Source: Jannaschia seohaensis (lineage in GTDB: Bacteria; Pseudomonadota; Alphaproteobacteria; Rhodobacterales; Rhodobacteraceae). Taken from it: 64,000 nucleotides of DNA. Below the pieces are notes generated by a model. That model saw only the letters and a list, made by a program, of their open reading frames with translations. It had not been told where the DNA came from and did no database searches. This document shows positions 9,185 through 18,346 of this stretch, piece by piece. Numbering within the stretch: the first letter of the stretch is position 1; the number at the start of each line of letters is the position of its first letter. A program made the translations under genes and the position numbers. The stretch spans positions 124,001-188,000 of the forward strand of contig NZ_UETC01000006.1 in assembly GCF_900116765.1 (NCBI RefSeq), written 5' to 3'.

Positions 9185-10867
9185 TCAGAGGAGCCAGATG
9201 TCGGCGAGCCGGAGCTCCGCCCCTTCCCCGAGCATGACCACCCGCTCCAGCCCCGGCGCGCCGGCGTCGAGATCCAGCCAGAGCGTGCCGGTCTCCGCGT
9301 CCCATCGGGCCAAGTCGGCCTCCTGAACCGCTTGCGAGAGCGCACGGGAGAGCGGACGCAAGTCATGCCCCGGTTCCGCGAGGTCCAGCCCGTCCCCCGC
9401 GCGCAGGCTCCGATCGTCGAAGATCAGCCGGTCGCCCGACCCGAAATCCGTGATCGTCATCTTCCCGGGCCAGCGGTCGAAGAGAAAATCGTCCGCGCCC
9501 TCCCCGCCCGAGAGCGTATCGTCACCCGCCCCGCCGGTGATCCGCTGATCGAAGACGCCGCCCGCGAGGCGGAGGCCCGCGTCGCTCTCGGCAAAGACAT
9601 GCTCGATCTCCTGGGCGCCGGTGGAGAAGTCGACGGAGGTTCGGACGAAGTCGAAGCCGCCCTGGCCGCGCGATTCGAAGACGGTGTCGCTCGGGTCATC
9701 GACGAGGAAGAGATCGTCACCGGGCCCGCCACGCATCTCGTCGGCGCCAGGCCCGCCGTCCAGCCGGTCGTCATCAGCGCCTCCAGAGAGGCTGTCATCC
9801 CCCACACCACCGAAGAGCCGATCATTGCCGTCCTCGCCTCTGAGATGCGAAGCATCAGGACCATCGAACAGGATATCTGCGACAGTGGATCCATCGAAGT
9901 CATACGGATCGCTCTCGTCCGTAAGGATCTTCACGCTGAACGCGTGGTAGGACTCGATTGCGGAATAAGCGTCCTCCAGCAGATCGAAGTGAAACGCGTC
10001 AAGGATCTCCACGGCCGCGATGTCGCGGGCGATTTCCTCGTGGGTTTCAGCACGCGCTTCGAACGACGTCCACGCCTCGGCTTCGCCGGACGAGATTTCG
10101 TGTCCGTCACCGTCGCGATACACGACATACATTTCGCCCAGCCGGTTCCGCCCGGAAGCGGGTCGCGACGTTGGGAATATTTCGTAGGGCAAGAGCGGCG
10201 TCGAAACGGTCCCGTTCCAGACGATCCACCAGAGCTCAATTTCTCCTGTTGAGGGATCGTCACCGAATCGTGGTTCGCACCCACGGAACTGCACCTCCGG
10301 CTGCTTCGTTGCGACATCCAAGCTTTCAGGCTCGAAAAGCGCGCCTGGCAACCTGAAGAACAAGCCCTGCTCGAAGGTTTCCCCAAGGTAAGATCGCGAC
10401 TCCCTCAGCATGTCCCGCGTCCCGCCTGCCAACTCAATGTCGACACGGGCGACCACGGCCAGCACGGCGGAGGCGATGGTGACGGCCTGGGCGGCCTCCT
10501 CGATTAACGTGATGGACGGGCGGTTCGCGCCGAGCGCCGCGATGGCCGCCTCCGCCGCGGCGACCGCGTCGGAGGCCAGCGCATCGCCGCCCTGGCGGAT
10601 TTCGCGCATCAGACGCCAAGCCGTCTCGGCCTGCGTGATCGCTTCGGCCTGCGCGGCAAGGACGGAAAGCTCGGCCTGGGCCTCCCCGAAAGAGGCGAGG
10701 AACTCGTCCAGCGCATCTTTGGCAGCGAGGATCGACCGGCCCAACTCGTGGCTCACGGAGGGCAGATCCGGGTAATCGACATAGTCACGCGGGTCTTCGA
10801 TGTGCAGCCAGATGTCACGGGCGCGTTCGAACACCGTGCGTGCCGCGTCAGCATCGGGAAAAGTCAC
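9185..10867 (-). CDS. RTX (hemolysin-type) calcium-binding protein
   Basis: A 560-residue protein without an N-terminal signal peptide, as expected for type I secretion. Residues 1-170 are helical and alanine-rich, and the middle part has no recognised fold. From about residue 345 the nonapeptide calcium repeats begin ([39 protein letters not shown]), followed by a second block [19 protein letters not shown]. The end module [17 protein letters not shown] resembles the ends of two other RTX proteins in this window. RTX repeats fold on calcium outside the cell, and the C-terminus normally carries the ABC-exporter signal. No exporter genes are nearby. The cargo function of the N-terminal half is unknown. 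Confidence 0.85.
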   Translation of the reverse strand: MTFPDADAARTVFERARDIWLHIEDPRDYVDYPDLPSVSHELGRSILAAKDALDEFLASFGEAQAELSVLAAQAEAITQAETAWRLMREIRQGGDALASDAVAAAEAAIAALGANRPSITLIEEAAQAVTIASAVLAVVARVDIELAGGTRDMLRESRSYLGETFEQGLFFRLPGALFEPESLDVATKQPEVQFRGCEPRFGDDPSTGEIELWWIVWNGTVSTPLLPYEIFPTSRPASGRNRLGEMYVVYRDGDGHEISSGEAEAWTSFEARAETHEEIARDIAAVEILDAFHFDLLEDAYSAIESYHAFSVKILTDESDPYDFDGSTVADILFDGPDASHLRGEDGNDRLFGGVGDDSLSGGADDDRLDGGPGADEMRGGPGDDLFLVDDPSDTVFESRGQGGFDFVRTSVDFSTGAQEIEHVFAESDAGLRLAGGVFDQRITGGAGDDTLSGGEGADDFLFDRWPGKMTITDFGSGDRLIFDDRSLRAGDGLDLAEPGHDLRPLSRALSQAVQEADLARWDAETGTLWLDLDAGAPGLERVVMLGEGAELRLADIWLL

Positions 10868-11004
10868 TTTATTCCCGAAATTTGCACGTCAGAGAATTGC
10901 TTGCATCTGTCGGCCGCGTTGACACCCCCGGCTCCGTCGCCTCTTGCCGCCGCGCCGTCCGTTCCTGTAGGACGACATCAATTCCCTTCGTCCCGGAGGC
11001 CCCC

Positions 11005-11316
11005 ATGCGCGCCCGCATCTACAAGCCCGCCAAGACCGCCATGTCCTCTGGCACCGCCAAGACCCGCGACTGGGTTCTGGAATTCGTGCCCGAGACCCCG
11101 CGGGAGGTGGACCCGCTGACCGGCTGGACCGGCTCGCGCGATACCCAGTCCCAGGTCAAGCTGCGCTTCGAGAGCCAGCGGGAGGCCGAGGATTACGCCC
11201 GCGAGGAGCGGATCGACTACATCGTCCTCCGCCCGCAAAAGCGCCGCGCCAATGTCCGGCCCGGCGGCTACGGCGACAATTTCGCCACCAACCGGCGTGG
11301 CGCCTGGACGCACTGA
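11005..11316 (+). CDS. NDUFS4-like accessory subunit of NADH dehydrogenase (complex I)
   Basis: A 103-residue protein of the ETC complex I subunit family (mitochondrial 18 kDa / NDUFS4 homologue). ATG 11005 is chosen because GGAGG lies 6-11 bases upstream; the frame is open further 5' but without family similarity. Typical features are the start [21 protein letters not shown], the loop [18 protein letters not shown], and [16 protein letters not shown] then [13 protein letters not shown] at the C-terminus. In alphaproteobacteria this accessory subunit is usually encoded away from the nuo operon, as here. It sits at the peripheral arm of complex I on the cytoplasmic side. Confidence 0.93.
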   Translation: MRARIYKPAKTAMSSGTAKTRDWVLEFVPETPREVDPLTGWTGSRDTQSQVKLRFESQREAEDYAREERIDYIVLRPQKRRANVRPGGYGDNFATNRRGAWTH

Positions 11317-11325
11317 GCGCCGGGC

Positions 11326-12123
11326 TCAGCCCAGCGGCGCGCGGCGCCACAGCGACGTCCCCGCGAAGGCGAGCGCCGCACAGCAGACGATGGTCGGGCC
11401 CGCGGGCGTGTCGAGAACGAAGGCCGCGCGTAGGCCGACGATCGCACTCCCCGCGCCGATGGCGCCCGCGATGACCGCCATCGCCTCGGGCGATCGGGCC
11501 AGGGGCCGGGCGGCGGCGGCCGGAATGATCAGCATGGCCGCGATCAGCAGGACGCCCACCACCTTGATCGCCACGGCGACCGTGACCGCCAGGGCCACGG
11601 TCAGCACCAGCTGCTCGCGCCGGGGGTCGATCCCGCTGGCATAGGCCAGGTCGGCGTTCAGCGTCGCCGTCAGCAGCGCCGACCACCGCCAGGCGATCAG
11701 CCCCGCCACCACGGCCGCCCCGCCCCAGATCACGGCCAGATCCAGGCGCGACACCGCCAGGATGTCCCCGAAGAGATAGGCCATCAGATCGATCCGGACC
11801 CCGGAGAGAAAGGACACGGCGACCAGCCCGAAGGCCAAGGCCGAATGCGCCATCACGCCCAGCAGCGTGTCCATCGCATAGCCGCGCCCGGTCAGCGCGT
11901 TCACCGTCAGCGCCATCGTGAAGGCGACCACGAGCGCGCCCGCGAAGATCGACATGCCAAAGGCCAGCGACAGCGCCACGCCCAGCATCGCGGCATGGGC
12001 CGTCGCATCCCCGAAATAGGCCATCCGCCGCCACACGACGAAAGAACCCAGCGGCGCGGCGGCCAGCGCCACGCCCATCCCCGCCAAAGTCGCGCGGGTC
12101 ATGAAGTCGCCAAGCAGATCCAT
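11326..12123 (-). CDS. znuB: Zinc ABC transporter permease
   Basis: A 265-residue inner-membrane permease of the ABC-3 family with about eight membrane helices. The early motif VVWRRMAYFGDATAHAAMLG is the family signature (SxxLxHAxLPG-like loop). The start is ATG 12123, four bases after the znuC stop codon, giving MDLLGDFMTRATL; longer readings would run into znuC. It forms the membrane channel with ZnuC as ATPase and ZnuA (divergent gene at 13417) as periplasmic zinc-binding protein. It is last in the zur-znuC-znuB operon. Confidence 0.95.
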   Translation of the reverse strand: MDLLGDFMTRATLAGMGVALAAAPLGSFVVWRRMAYFGDATAHAAMLGVALSLAFGMSIFAGALVVAFTMALTVNALTGRGYAMDTLLGVMAHSALAFGLVAVSFLSGVRIDLMAYLFGDILAVSRLDLAVIWGGAAVVAGLIAWRWSALLTATLNADLAYASGIDPRREQLVLTVALAVTVAVAIKVVGVLLIAAMLIIPAAAARPLARSPEAMAVIAGAIGAGSAIVGLRAAFVLDTPAGPTIVCCAALAFAGTSLWRRAPLG

Positions 12124-12127
12124 CGCG

Positions 12128-12856
12128 CTACTCCGCCGCGTGATCGTGGGAATGATCGTGGTCGTGGTCGTGGCGATAGAGCGCCAGCGCGCCGCCCGTC
12201 CCCGTCCCGAACAGCGCCCGGTATTCGGGCGCGGAGGCGACCACGGCGGGCGAGCCCTCGCAGCAGACATGCCCGTTGAGGCAGATCACCCGGTCGGAGG
12301 CGGCCATGACGACGTGCAGTTCGTGGCTGATCATCAGCACCGCGCAGCCGGTCTCGGCGCGGACCGCCTCGATCTGGCGGTAGAAGGCGGCGGAGCCGGG
12401 CTGGTCCAGCCCTTGCGTCGCCTCATCCAGAAGCAGGATCTCGGGGTCTCCGATCAGGGCGCGGGCCAGTAGGACGCGCTGGAATTGCCCGCCCGAGAGA
12501 CCGGACATCTGGCGGTCCATCAGATCGGGCACCCCCGCCCGCTGGAGCGCGGCGCGCCGGGCCCCGTGAGGCGCGCGGTGGGGCAAGGCCAGGAAACGAC
12601 CGACCGTGATCGGCAAGGTCGGGTCGATATGCAGCCGTTGTGGCACATAGCCCAGGCGCAGACCGGGCTTGAGCCGAACGCGCCCCGACGCGGGACGCAG
12701 CGCCCCGATCACCGCGCGCAGAAGCGTGGTCTTGCCGGAGCCGTTCGGCCCCACAATCGTCACGATCTCCCCAGGCTCGATCGACAGGTCAACGCCACGG
12801 AGCGCGGTCTTGCCGCCATAGCGGATGCTCAGCCCTTCGACCGTGACAAGGCTCAT
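12128..12856 (-). CDS. znuC: Zinc ABC transporter ATP-binding protein
   Basis: A 242-residue ABC ATPase. Walker A is GPNGSGKTT, the signature is LSGGQFQRVLLARAL, Walker B is EILLLDEATQGLD and the switch histidine is in MISHELHVV. The start ATG 12856 overlaps the zur stop codon (ATGA), so zur and znuC are translationally coupled. The C-terminus ends in a histidine/aspartate-rich tail (YRHDHDHDHSHDHAAE), a common trait of ZnuC and probably a local zinc-binding site. It powers zinc import through ZnuB. Confidence 0.96.
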   Translation of the reverse strand: MSLVTVEGLSIRYGGKTALRGVDLSIEPGEIVTIVGPNGSGKTTLLRAVIGALRPASGRVRLKPGLRLGYVPQRLHIDPTLPITVGRFLALPHRAPHGARRAALQRAGVPDLMDRQMSGLSGGQFQRVLLARALIGDPEILLLDEATQGLDQPGSAAFYRQIEAVRAETGCAVLMISHELHVVMAASDRVICLNGHVCCEGSPAVVASAPEYRALFGTGTGGALALYRHDHDHDHSHDHAAE

Positions 12857-13359
12857 GCGGGCGCCGCCTCGGCACATCCCGGGCAGACGCCCAGCACCTC
12901 GATCATGGCCCTCTCGACGGTAAAGCCGCTGGCCCGCGCGACCTCGCTCAGCGCGGCCCGCGCGGGCGCGGCGGGCGCCTCGGCGACCGCGTCGCAGACC
13001 CGGCAGATCATGAAGACGGGCGCGTGATCGTCGCCCGGCTCCACGCAGGCGACGAAGGCGTTCAGCCGCTCGATCTTATGTGCGAATCCATGCGCCACCA
13101 GGAAATCGAGCGCCCGGTAGGCGACCGGCGGCTGCGAGCCGAATCCCCGCTCCCTGAGGGCGTCGAGCACCGCATAGGCGCCCAGCGCCCGGTGCCCGTG
13201 GAGCAGGATCTCGAGCGCGGCGCGGCGCACGGGCGTCAGCCGCAAGCCATTGGCATCGCAAGTTTCCTCGACCGAGCGAAGCGCCGAGGCGATGCAGTCG
13301 CCATGGTCGTGCTCAGCAAAACCCGGGAGGGGCGCGGGGGTGTCGGTGATGCTTGTCAT
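12853..13359 (-). CDS. zur: Zinc uptake regulator, Fur family
   Basis: A 168-residue Fur-family repressor. The N-terminal winged-helix region is RLTPVRRAALEILLHGHRAL through PVAYRALDFLVAHGFAHKIE. The dimerisation part carries the structural zinc cysteines CRVC and CPGC and the regulatory segment FVACVEPGDDHAPVFMI. Zur binds DNA when loaded with zinc and represses zinc import. Genome context supports Zur over Fur or PerR: it leads the znuCB operon, faces znuA, and a dyad lies between the two start codons. The start ATG 13359 gives the usual length. Confidence 0.95.
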   Translation of the reverse strand: MTSITDTPAPLPGFAEHDHGDCIASALRSVEETCDANGLRLTPVRRAALEILLHGHRALGAYAVLDALRERGFGSQPPVAYRALDFLVAHGFAHKIERLNAFVACVEPGDDHAPVFMICRVCDAVAEAPAAPARAALSEVARASGFTVERAMIEVLGVCPGCAEAAPA

Positions 13360-13386
13360 GATCTTGGGACGCGTGTAACGGGTTTC

Positions 13387-13404
13387 GTAATGTTATACAA
13401 TTAC
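13387..13404. promoter_or_regulatory. Probable Zur operator in zur/znuA divergent promoter
   Basis: GTAATGTTATACAATTAC: perfect GTAAT/ATTAC outer arms around an AT-rich GTTATA core, resembling known Zur boxes. It lies 13 bases before the znuA start and 28 bases before zur, the only AT-rich spot in the 57-base gap. Bound Zur would block both promoters. Confidence 0.75.
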
Positions 13405-13416
13405 TCGGAGTGAGAA

Positions 13417-14424
13417 ATGATCCGATCGCTGCCCCTGATCCCCGCAGCCACGGCCCTTCTGTCGTCCACCGCATTGGCCGACGCGCCCCGCGTGGCCGCC
13501 GATATCGCGCCGGTGCATTCGCTCGTGGCGCGGGTGATGGAGGGCGTCGACACCCCTGCGCTAGTGATCCCGGCCGGGGCGAGCCCGCATGAGTACAGCC
13601 TGCGCCCCTCCGAAGCGCGGACGCTTCAGGACGCGGATCTGGTGTTCTGGACCGGAGAGGATCTGACGCCCTGGCTGGCCGACGCCCTGGGCACGCTGGC
13701 CGAAGGGGCCGAGGTCACGGCGTTGCTGGACGCGGAGGGCGTGACGCTGCTGCCGATGCGCGAGGGCGCTCTTTTCGAGGCGCACGACCATGGCGAAGAA
13801 GATCACGACGAGCACGAACACGATGAGCACGGGCACGACGACCATGGGCATGACGACGACGGGCATGACGATGAGGAGCACGGTCACGACGATCATGCCG
13901 GGCATGCGCATGGCGAGCACGACACCCATGCCTGGCTGGCGCCCGACAATGCCGCGGCCTGGCTGGACGTGATCGCGGGCAAGCTCTCCGCCGCCGACCC
14001 GGCGAACGCGGAGACCTATCTCGCCAATGCCGCCGCCGGGCGGGCGGAGATCGAAGCCCTCTCCGCCGAGATCGAGACCACGCTCGCCCCTGTCCGGGGC
14101 CGGAGCTTCCTCGTCTTCCACGATGCCTATCAATATTTCGAGACGACTTTCGGCCTCTCCGCCGCGGGCGCCATCTCGCTCAGCGACGCGACCGATCCGA
14201 GTCCGGCGCGCATCGCCGAGATCCAGGCGCGCGTGACGGGCGCGGGCATCGACTGCGTCCTGTCGGAGCCGCAGTTCAACGCCGCGCTGGTCGCGACCGT
14301 GCTCGACGGGACCGAGGCGGGCACCGCCGTGATGGACCCGCTCGGCTCCGGGCTGGAACCCGGGCCGATGCTTTATCCGCAGATGATGCGCAACCTCGCG
14401 CAGGCGCTGGCCGACTGCGGCTGA
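13417..14424 (+). CDS. znuA: Periplasmic zinc-binding protein of the ZnuABC importer
   Basis: A 335-residue cluster A-I metal-binding protein with signal peptide MIRSLPLIPAATALLSSTALA. Zinc ligands appear in the usual places: the first His in VHSLVARVM / GASPHEYSLRPSEA, the second in AWLAPDNAAAWL after a long His/Asp/Glu-rich loop (residues about 123-165, repeated H-D-D-H units), the third in FLVFHDAYQYFE, and the final acidic ligand in MDPLGSGLEPG. The acidic-histidine loop is typical of ZnuA and thought to sense or capture zinc. The gene is transcribed away from zur with GGAG before the start and is probably Zur-repressed. Confidence 0.96.
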   Translation: MIRSLPLIPAATALLSSTALADAPRVAADIAPVHSLVARVMEGVDTPALVIPAGASPHEYSLRPSEARTLQDADLVFWTGEDLTPWLADALGTLAEGAEVTALLDAEGVTLLPMREGALFEAHDHGEEDHDEHEHDEHGHDDHGHDDDGHDDEEHGHDDHAGHAHGEHDTHAWLAPDNAAAWLDVIAGKLSAADPANAETYLANAAAGRAEIEALSAEIETTLAPVRGRSFLVFHDAYQYFETTFGLSAAGAISLSDATDPSPARIAEIQARVTGAGIDCVLSEPQFNAALVATVLDGTEAGTAVMDPLGSGLEPGPMLYPQMMRNLAQALADCG

Positions 14425-14879
14425 GGGGCCATCACGGACCGGCGGCGGCCTCGTCGCGCAGACCGGCCCAGGGCAGCCAGAATCGCACGAGAAATTCGCG
14501 CAGACGGTCGGCGTCGTTGACGTCGGCCGTCGCCCTTCGCGAGACGGCGAAGCGCCCCAGGCGACCTCGCTCAATAACCCTGAACTGCGGCAGACACGGA
14601 TCTCCGCCCTGTTGGAACGCACCGATGGCTATGGTCCTCGTGCCTATCCCCGCGGCGCTCGCGCCCGTCCACCCGCCGCTCCAGGAGGCGGGCGCGGTAG
14701 CGGGCCACGAAAACCTGCCCCCGCCGACGCGGACGAGGCCGCGTGCCTCGCCAAGCTGCGCGAGACGACGGCCCCGATCCTGCGCACGCACAGCGCCGTC
14801 GGGCGAGTGATCCATCCGGCGATGCGTTCGACCGATGGCTGCTGCGCGCGGATGAGGAGCGATCTGGGCGAACCGGACC
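14425..14879. other. Eroded sequence between znuA and the rtcB remnant
   Basis: No convincing intact gene. Several long frames exist on both strands only because stops are rare at this GC content. Part of it may be the 5' portion of the rtcB pseudogene that follows. A minus-strand frame ending at 14432 finishes with DADRLREFLVRFWLPWAG, which looks protein-like but is not recognised. Confidence 0.4.
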
Positions 14880-15543
14880 CCGCCACCGCGCTGGACGTCG
14901 CCACCTCGCCCCCCCCTTTCGAGCCGGGCAAGCGGATGCTGCGGCTGGCGCAGGAGCATATGGTCCCCAGGGCACTTCCTGTGCATCGAGCGGTCCCGGT
15001 GGTGCATCGCGGCTCCCGCGAGCCGGGATGCAGATGGCGGAGCGGTTCCGCCGGAGGCCCTCACCCGAAACACTGAAGCGGAAGCCATCCACCAGGCCAC
15101 CGTCCTGGCCTGCGGCGCGCCCTGGGTGAACGGCCTTGGAACGAGCACAACTTCGTCTTCCGACGCCGAGGCTGCATCTTCGCGGCAAAGGTGCGCCGTC
15201 CGGCCTGGGCGGACGTCACCGCCCAACGCAGGCGCGCGCAGGCTGACCCCGCGCGACCTGACGGCGCCGGTCCTTGTCGTGCGGGGCAAGGATTGCGGGA
15301 CACGCGCTGGACCCCTCGCGGCACGACGGGGCGGGGCGCAACCGGTCGCGCGTCGAGGTTCGGCGCCGGATGAGGGCGAAGCCCGCCGCCCGCGCCATGG
15401 AGAAGGAGACGGCGGGGCTGGACGTATGCTTCGCCTCGCGCCTCCGACGGCGCCTCCGAACTGCTGTCGCACGGCAAGCCCGCGGCGGCGCTATCCGATC
15501 AGATCGCCCCCGAAGGCAGCCTGATGGCCGGGGAGCGGCCGCG
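14880..15543 (+). pseudogene. rtcB: Decayed rtcB (RNA 3'-phosphate ligase) remnant
   Basis: Pieces of RtcB can be read in order but in different frames. GHFLCIER (near 14963) matches the GNHFxEI segment. GERPWNEHNFVF, then AAKVRRPAW (15125-15210) matches the WNEHNFVF...KGATPAW segment. LTAPVLVVRGKD (about 15256-15292) matches the MAEPILIVRG segment. GHALDPSRHDGAGRNRSR (15298-15351) matches the HGAGR segment that holds the guanylylated histidine. ETAGLDVCF is followed in another frame by KPAAALSDQIAPEGSLMAG near 15475-15530, matching the family end KPAAxVRAQI...GxIMAGDW. At least three frameshifts separate these pieces, so no functional RNA ligase is made. The 5' limit is uncertain. Confidence 0.7.
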
Positions 15544-15744
15544 CTTTCAGCGGCGGGGCAAGGGGGCGCCGGTGCTGAGCGGTCGCGGCGCCCCCAAACG
15601 GGCGCATTCTGGACAAAGCCGGTCGAATGGCTTTGTCATAGCCGGAATGACCCTTGTCCATCTCGATCCCTCCGCAGCAGGCCGGACCGCTCAGGCGCGC
15701 GCCGCCCGCGCACGCCGCGCCCCCGCGTCCGGCGCCCCGGCCTG

Positions 15745-16638
15745 ATGCGCGTTCTCTCCATCGGCGAATGCATGGCCGAGCTGGCCCCCGCGCCCAATCC
15801 GGGCGACTACCGGCTGGGCTTTGCGGGCGACACGTTCAACACCGCCTGGTATCTCGCCCGGCTCGGCGTGGCGGTGGAGTATCTCACGGCGGTGGGCGAC
15901 GACGCGATCTCCGACCGGATGCTGGCCGCGATGCAGGCCGGCGGCGTCGGGACCGCGCATGTCGCCCGCCTGCCCGGGTCGACGGTGGGGCTCTACCTCA
16001 TCACCCTCGCCGACGGGGAGCGCAGCTTTTCCTACTGGCGGGGACAGTCCGCCGCGCGGCGGCTGGCCGACGATCCCGCCCGCCTGACCGCCGCCATGGC
16101 GGAGGCCGACACGATCTATCTCTCCGGGATCACGCTAGCCATCCTGGCACCCGACGCCCGCGCGACCCTGATCGCCGCGCTGGACGCCGCGCGGAGGCAC
16201 GGCGCCACGATCGCCTTCGATCCGAACCTGCGGCCCCGGCTCTGGCCCGACGCCGCCAGCATGACTCAGGCCATCATGGAGATGGCCGCGCGGACCGACA
16301 TCGCCCTGCCCTCCCATGAGGACGAGGCAACCTGGTTCGGCGACGCCGATCCGGCCGCGACCGCCGCGCGCTATGCCGAAGCCGGGGCACGGCTGGTCGT
16401 CGTCAAGGACGGAGCCAATCCCGTCCTATGGCGCAGCCCAGACGCGGACGGCACCGTGCCGGTGGCCCCGGTGCAAGATGTCGTGGACACGACAGCGGCG
16501 GGCGACAGCTTCAACGCGGGGTTTCTGGCGGGGCTCGCCCAAGGCGCACCCCTGCCCGACGCCATCGCCCGCGGATGCCACCTCTCGGCGCAGGTCGTGC
16601 AGGGCCGGGGCGCTTTGGTGGAGACCGTGCCGGTCTGA
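15745..16638 (+). CDS. kdgK: PfkB-family sugar kinase, probably 2-dehydro-3-deoxygluconate kinase
   Basis: A 297-residue ribokinase-like enzyme. The start ATG 15745 gives MRVLSIGECMAELAP, the usual KDG kinase N-terminus; the frame is open upstream only because of low stop frequency. Substrate-side motifs are GFAGDTFNTAWYLARLG (sugar-binding GGDxxN-type motif) and YWRGQSAAR. The ATP/catalytic motif is DTTAAGDSFNAGFLAGL with the catalytic Asp in AAGD. KDG kinase phosphorylates 2-keto-3-deoxygluconate to the 6-phosphate, feeding the Entner-Doudoroff aldolase. The YWR motif favours KDG kinase over fructokinase, but other sugar acids remain possible. It appears monocistronic; the next gene is convergent. 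Confidence 0.85.
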   Translation: MRVLSIGECMAELAPAPNPGDYRLGFAGDTFNTAWYLARLGVAVEYLTAVGDDAISDRMLAAMQAGGVGTAHVARLPGSTVGLYLITLADGERSFSYWRGQSAARRLADDPARLTAAMAEADTIYLSGITLAILAPDARATLIAALDAARRHGATIAFDPNLRPRLWPDAASMTQAIMEMAARTDIALPSHEDEATWFGDADPAATAARYAEAGARLVVVKDGANPVLWRSPDADGTVPVAPVQDVVDTTAAGDSFNAGFLAGLAQGAPLPDAIARGCHLSAQVVQGRGALVETVPV

Positions 16639-16651
16639 CGCCCGCCCCCGG

Positions 16652-17686
16652 TCAGGGCCGCGCGGCCCCGGCCAGTTCCGGATGGGCGTAGGCCTCCGGG
16701 TAGGGCATCGGGACCTGCGGCCCCAGCGGCACCACCCCATTTCCCGTCCGGCCGAAATAGCCCTGGCGGCAATGGATCAGCGACCCGGCCGCCGCCACGC
16801 CCGGCATCCCATGCACCCGGCAAAGCCAGCGCCAGAGATGCGGATAATCGAGAATCCGCGCGCCGTTGAGCTTCATGCGAACCATGTAGACCGGGTCGTG
16901 CCGGTAGAGGGTCGGGAAGAGGCGCAGATCGGCCTCGGTGAAGGTCTCTCCGGTCAGGAAGGGACGGCCGTCCGACAGCAGATCGTCCAGGAAGGCGAGC
17001 GTCTCGAAATAGGCGTCGAAGGCCGTGGCGTAGACCGATTGGTCCGAAGAAAACCCCGCCTTGTAGGCGCCGTTGTTGATCGCCGTGTAGATGCGGTCGT
17101 TCAGCCGCTCGACTTCCGCCCGCCGCGCCGGATCGGCGGGCAGGAGACGCGGGCGCTCTCCCGGGGGGAGCGTGCTGCCCAGGGCCTCGGCCTGGGCGTC
17201 GAACATCCGCAGGATCTCCGCGCTCTCGTTATTGACGATGCGCCGAGCGGTCTTGTCGTAGAGGATCGGCAAGGACCGCTCCGACGATCCTTCCCGTCCA
17301 TAGATGTCCACGGCCAGACGCAGCCCCTCGCCCGTCCCGGTCTCGGGCGTGCATTCGGGCAAGGGCGCGCCGGTGAGCGTCGCGACGCGGTCGGGCGCGA
17401 ATTCCCACAGGCTTGCCCCCACTGGGTCGTCGTCGCCGGTGCGGTTGGGGAAGGCCACGTCCATCGTGATCGCCTGCTCCAGCCCCAGCAGGGCGCGGGC
17501 CAGCGTCACGCGATGGCACCAAGGGCAGTTCAGCGCGACGAAGAGGTGATAGCGCCCCGGCTCCGCCGGAAATTCCGCCTCGCCGATGGCATGGCGGAAA
17601 CCGCTGACGCCACGGACGAATTCGCCCGCGGCGCGGCGCTTGGCGGCGTCGGTCTGATCCTCTTGGGTCGAAGTGTCGCTCGCCAT
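16652..17686 (-). CDS. Glutathionyl-hydroquinone reductase (Xi-class GST, YqjG/EcM4-like)
   Basis: A 344-residue cytosolic enzyme. The thioredoxin-like N-domain has the nucleophilic cysteine in LFVALNCPWCHRVTLARALL, preceded by the GRYHLFVA strand. SLPILYDKTARRIVNNESAE is the glutathione-binding loop. The C-terminal helical domain includes FLTGETFTEADLRLFPTLYR and HLWRWLCRVHGMPGV. The family reduces glutathionyl-hydroquinones to free hydroquinones. It lies three bases downstream of a hemerythrin-domain gene on the same strand, so the pair is probably one operon, perhaps for oxidative or quinone stress. Confidence 0.93.
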   Translation of the reverse strand: MASDTSTQEDQTDAAKRRAAGEFVRGVSGFRHAIGEAEFPAEPGRYHLFVALNCPWCHRVTLARALLGLEQAITMDVAFPNRTGDDDPVGASLWEFAPDRVATLTGAPLPECTPETGTGEGLRLAVDIYGREGSSERSLPILYDKTARRIVNNESAEILRMFDAQAEALGSTLPPGERPRLLPADPARRAEVERLNDRIYTAINNGAYKAGFSSDQSVYATAFDAYFETLAFLDDLLSDGRPFLTGETFTEADLRLFPTLYRHDPVYMVRMKLNGARILDYPHLWRWLCRVHGMPGVAAAGSLIHCRQGYFGRTGNGVVPLGPQVPMPYPEAYAHPELAGAARP

Positions 17687-17689
17687 GGT

Positions 17690-18256
17690 TTACCCCCTGA
17701 GCCTGTGATGCAGGATGATCGGCACCGCCAGATCTTCCTCGTCGCCGAGATGACGCTCCAGGAAGGCCTCGATGGTCTCGGCGGTCGCGTGGACCTCCCC
17801 GGCGGCGTCGCGCAACTGCGCGGGCTCCAGATCGGCCAGAACGATGGCGCGATTGGCCCGGCGGTCGAACGTGTCGAGCACCGCATCGAGATCGGCGTGA
17901 TCCTGCTCCAGCAGGGCCAAACCGGCGTCGAAGCGGGGATCGGCGGCGGACAGCTCCGGGAAGTAGCTGCGATCCTCCCAGCCGTGATGGCCGTGGAGAT
18001 TGGCGATCAGATGGCCGCCGAGATAGGCCAGCCGGTCGGCATAGGCCCCGGCCTCCATCTCCCCGTCCAGAAGCGACTCGCCGTCCTGCCGGATCCCCGC
18101 CGCCAAGCGGCGGAACATCCGATGCGCGCCCAGCCAATGGCGGGTCTTTTCGGCGAAGCCCGGATGGTCGGCCCAGCTCTCGCGCGGGTAGCGGTCGAGC
18201 AGGATGCGCATCTCCTCGGGCATGTCATGGGTGCGGATGGTGTAGGTGTCGAGCAT
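17690..18256 (-). CDS. Hemerythrin (HHE) domain protein
   Basis: A 188-residue four-helix protein. ATG 18256 with an AAGGGGA site upstream is preferred over the longer reading to 18301. Iron-ligand candidates follow the HHE pattern: His in HDMPEEM and HRMFRRLA, the LHGHHGWEDRSYFPEL segment with His and Glu, the LEQDHADLDAVLD helix, and FLERHLGDEEDLAVP near the end. Such proteins bind a di-iron centre and oxygen, nitric oxide or peroxide-derived species. It is coupled to the glutathionyl-hydroquinone reductase gene downstream. Confidence 0.88.
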   Translation of the reverse strand: MLDTYTIRTHDMPEEMRILLDRYPRESWADHPGFAEKTRHWLGAHRMFRRLAAGIRQDGESLLDGEMEAGAYADRLAYLGGHLIANLHGHHGWEDRSYFPELSAADPRFDAGLALLEQDHADLDAVLDTFDRRANRAIVLADLEPAQLRDAAGEVHATAETIEAFLERHLGDEEDLAVPIILHHRLRG

Positions 18257-18346
18257 GGGCTGTCCCCTTTCGCCCGGAGAGATGGGACCAGGCTGCCGCA
18301 AGGGAAAGGCGCCCCGACGCAGGGCGGCTGTGCGCGGGGGCCGGTC

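Noticed and set aside
7925-10252. 775-codon plus-strand open frame
   Set aside because: Antisense to uvrB and the RTX gene. No domain can be seen in its translation.
13780-13930. Possible tandem DNA repeat in the znuA loop
   Set aside because: The GACGACCATGGGCAT-like units are codon repeats for the acidic-histidine metal loop, normal for ZnuA, not an independent repeat or CRISPR array.
13790-13972. Threonine/methionine-rich plus-strand frame in znuA
   Set aside because: It is the shifted reading of the His/Asp-rich metal loop of znuA.
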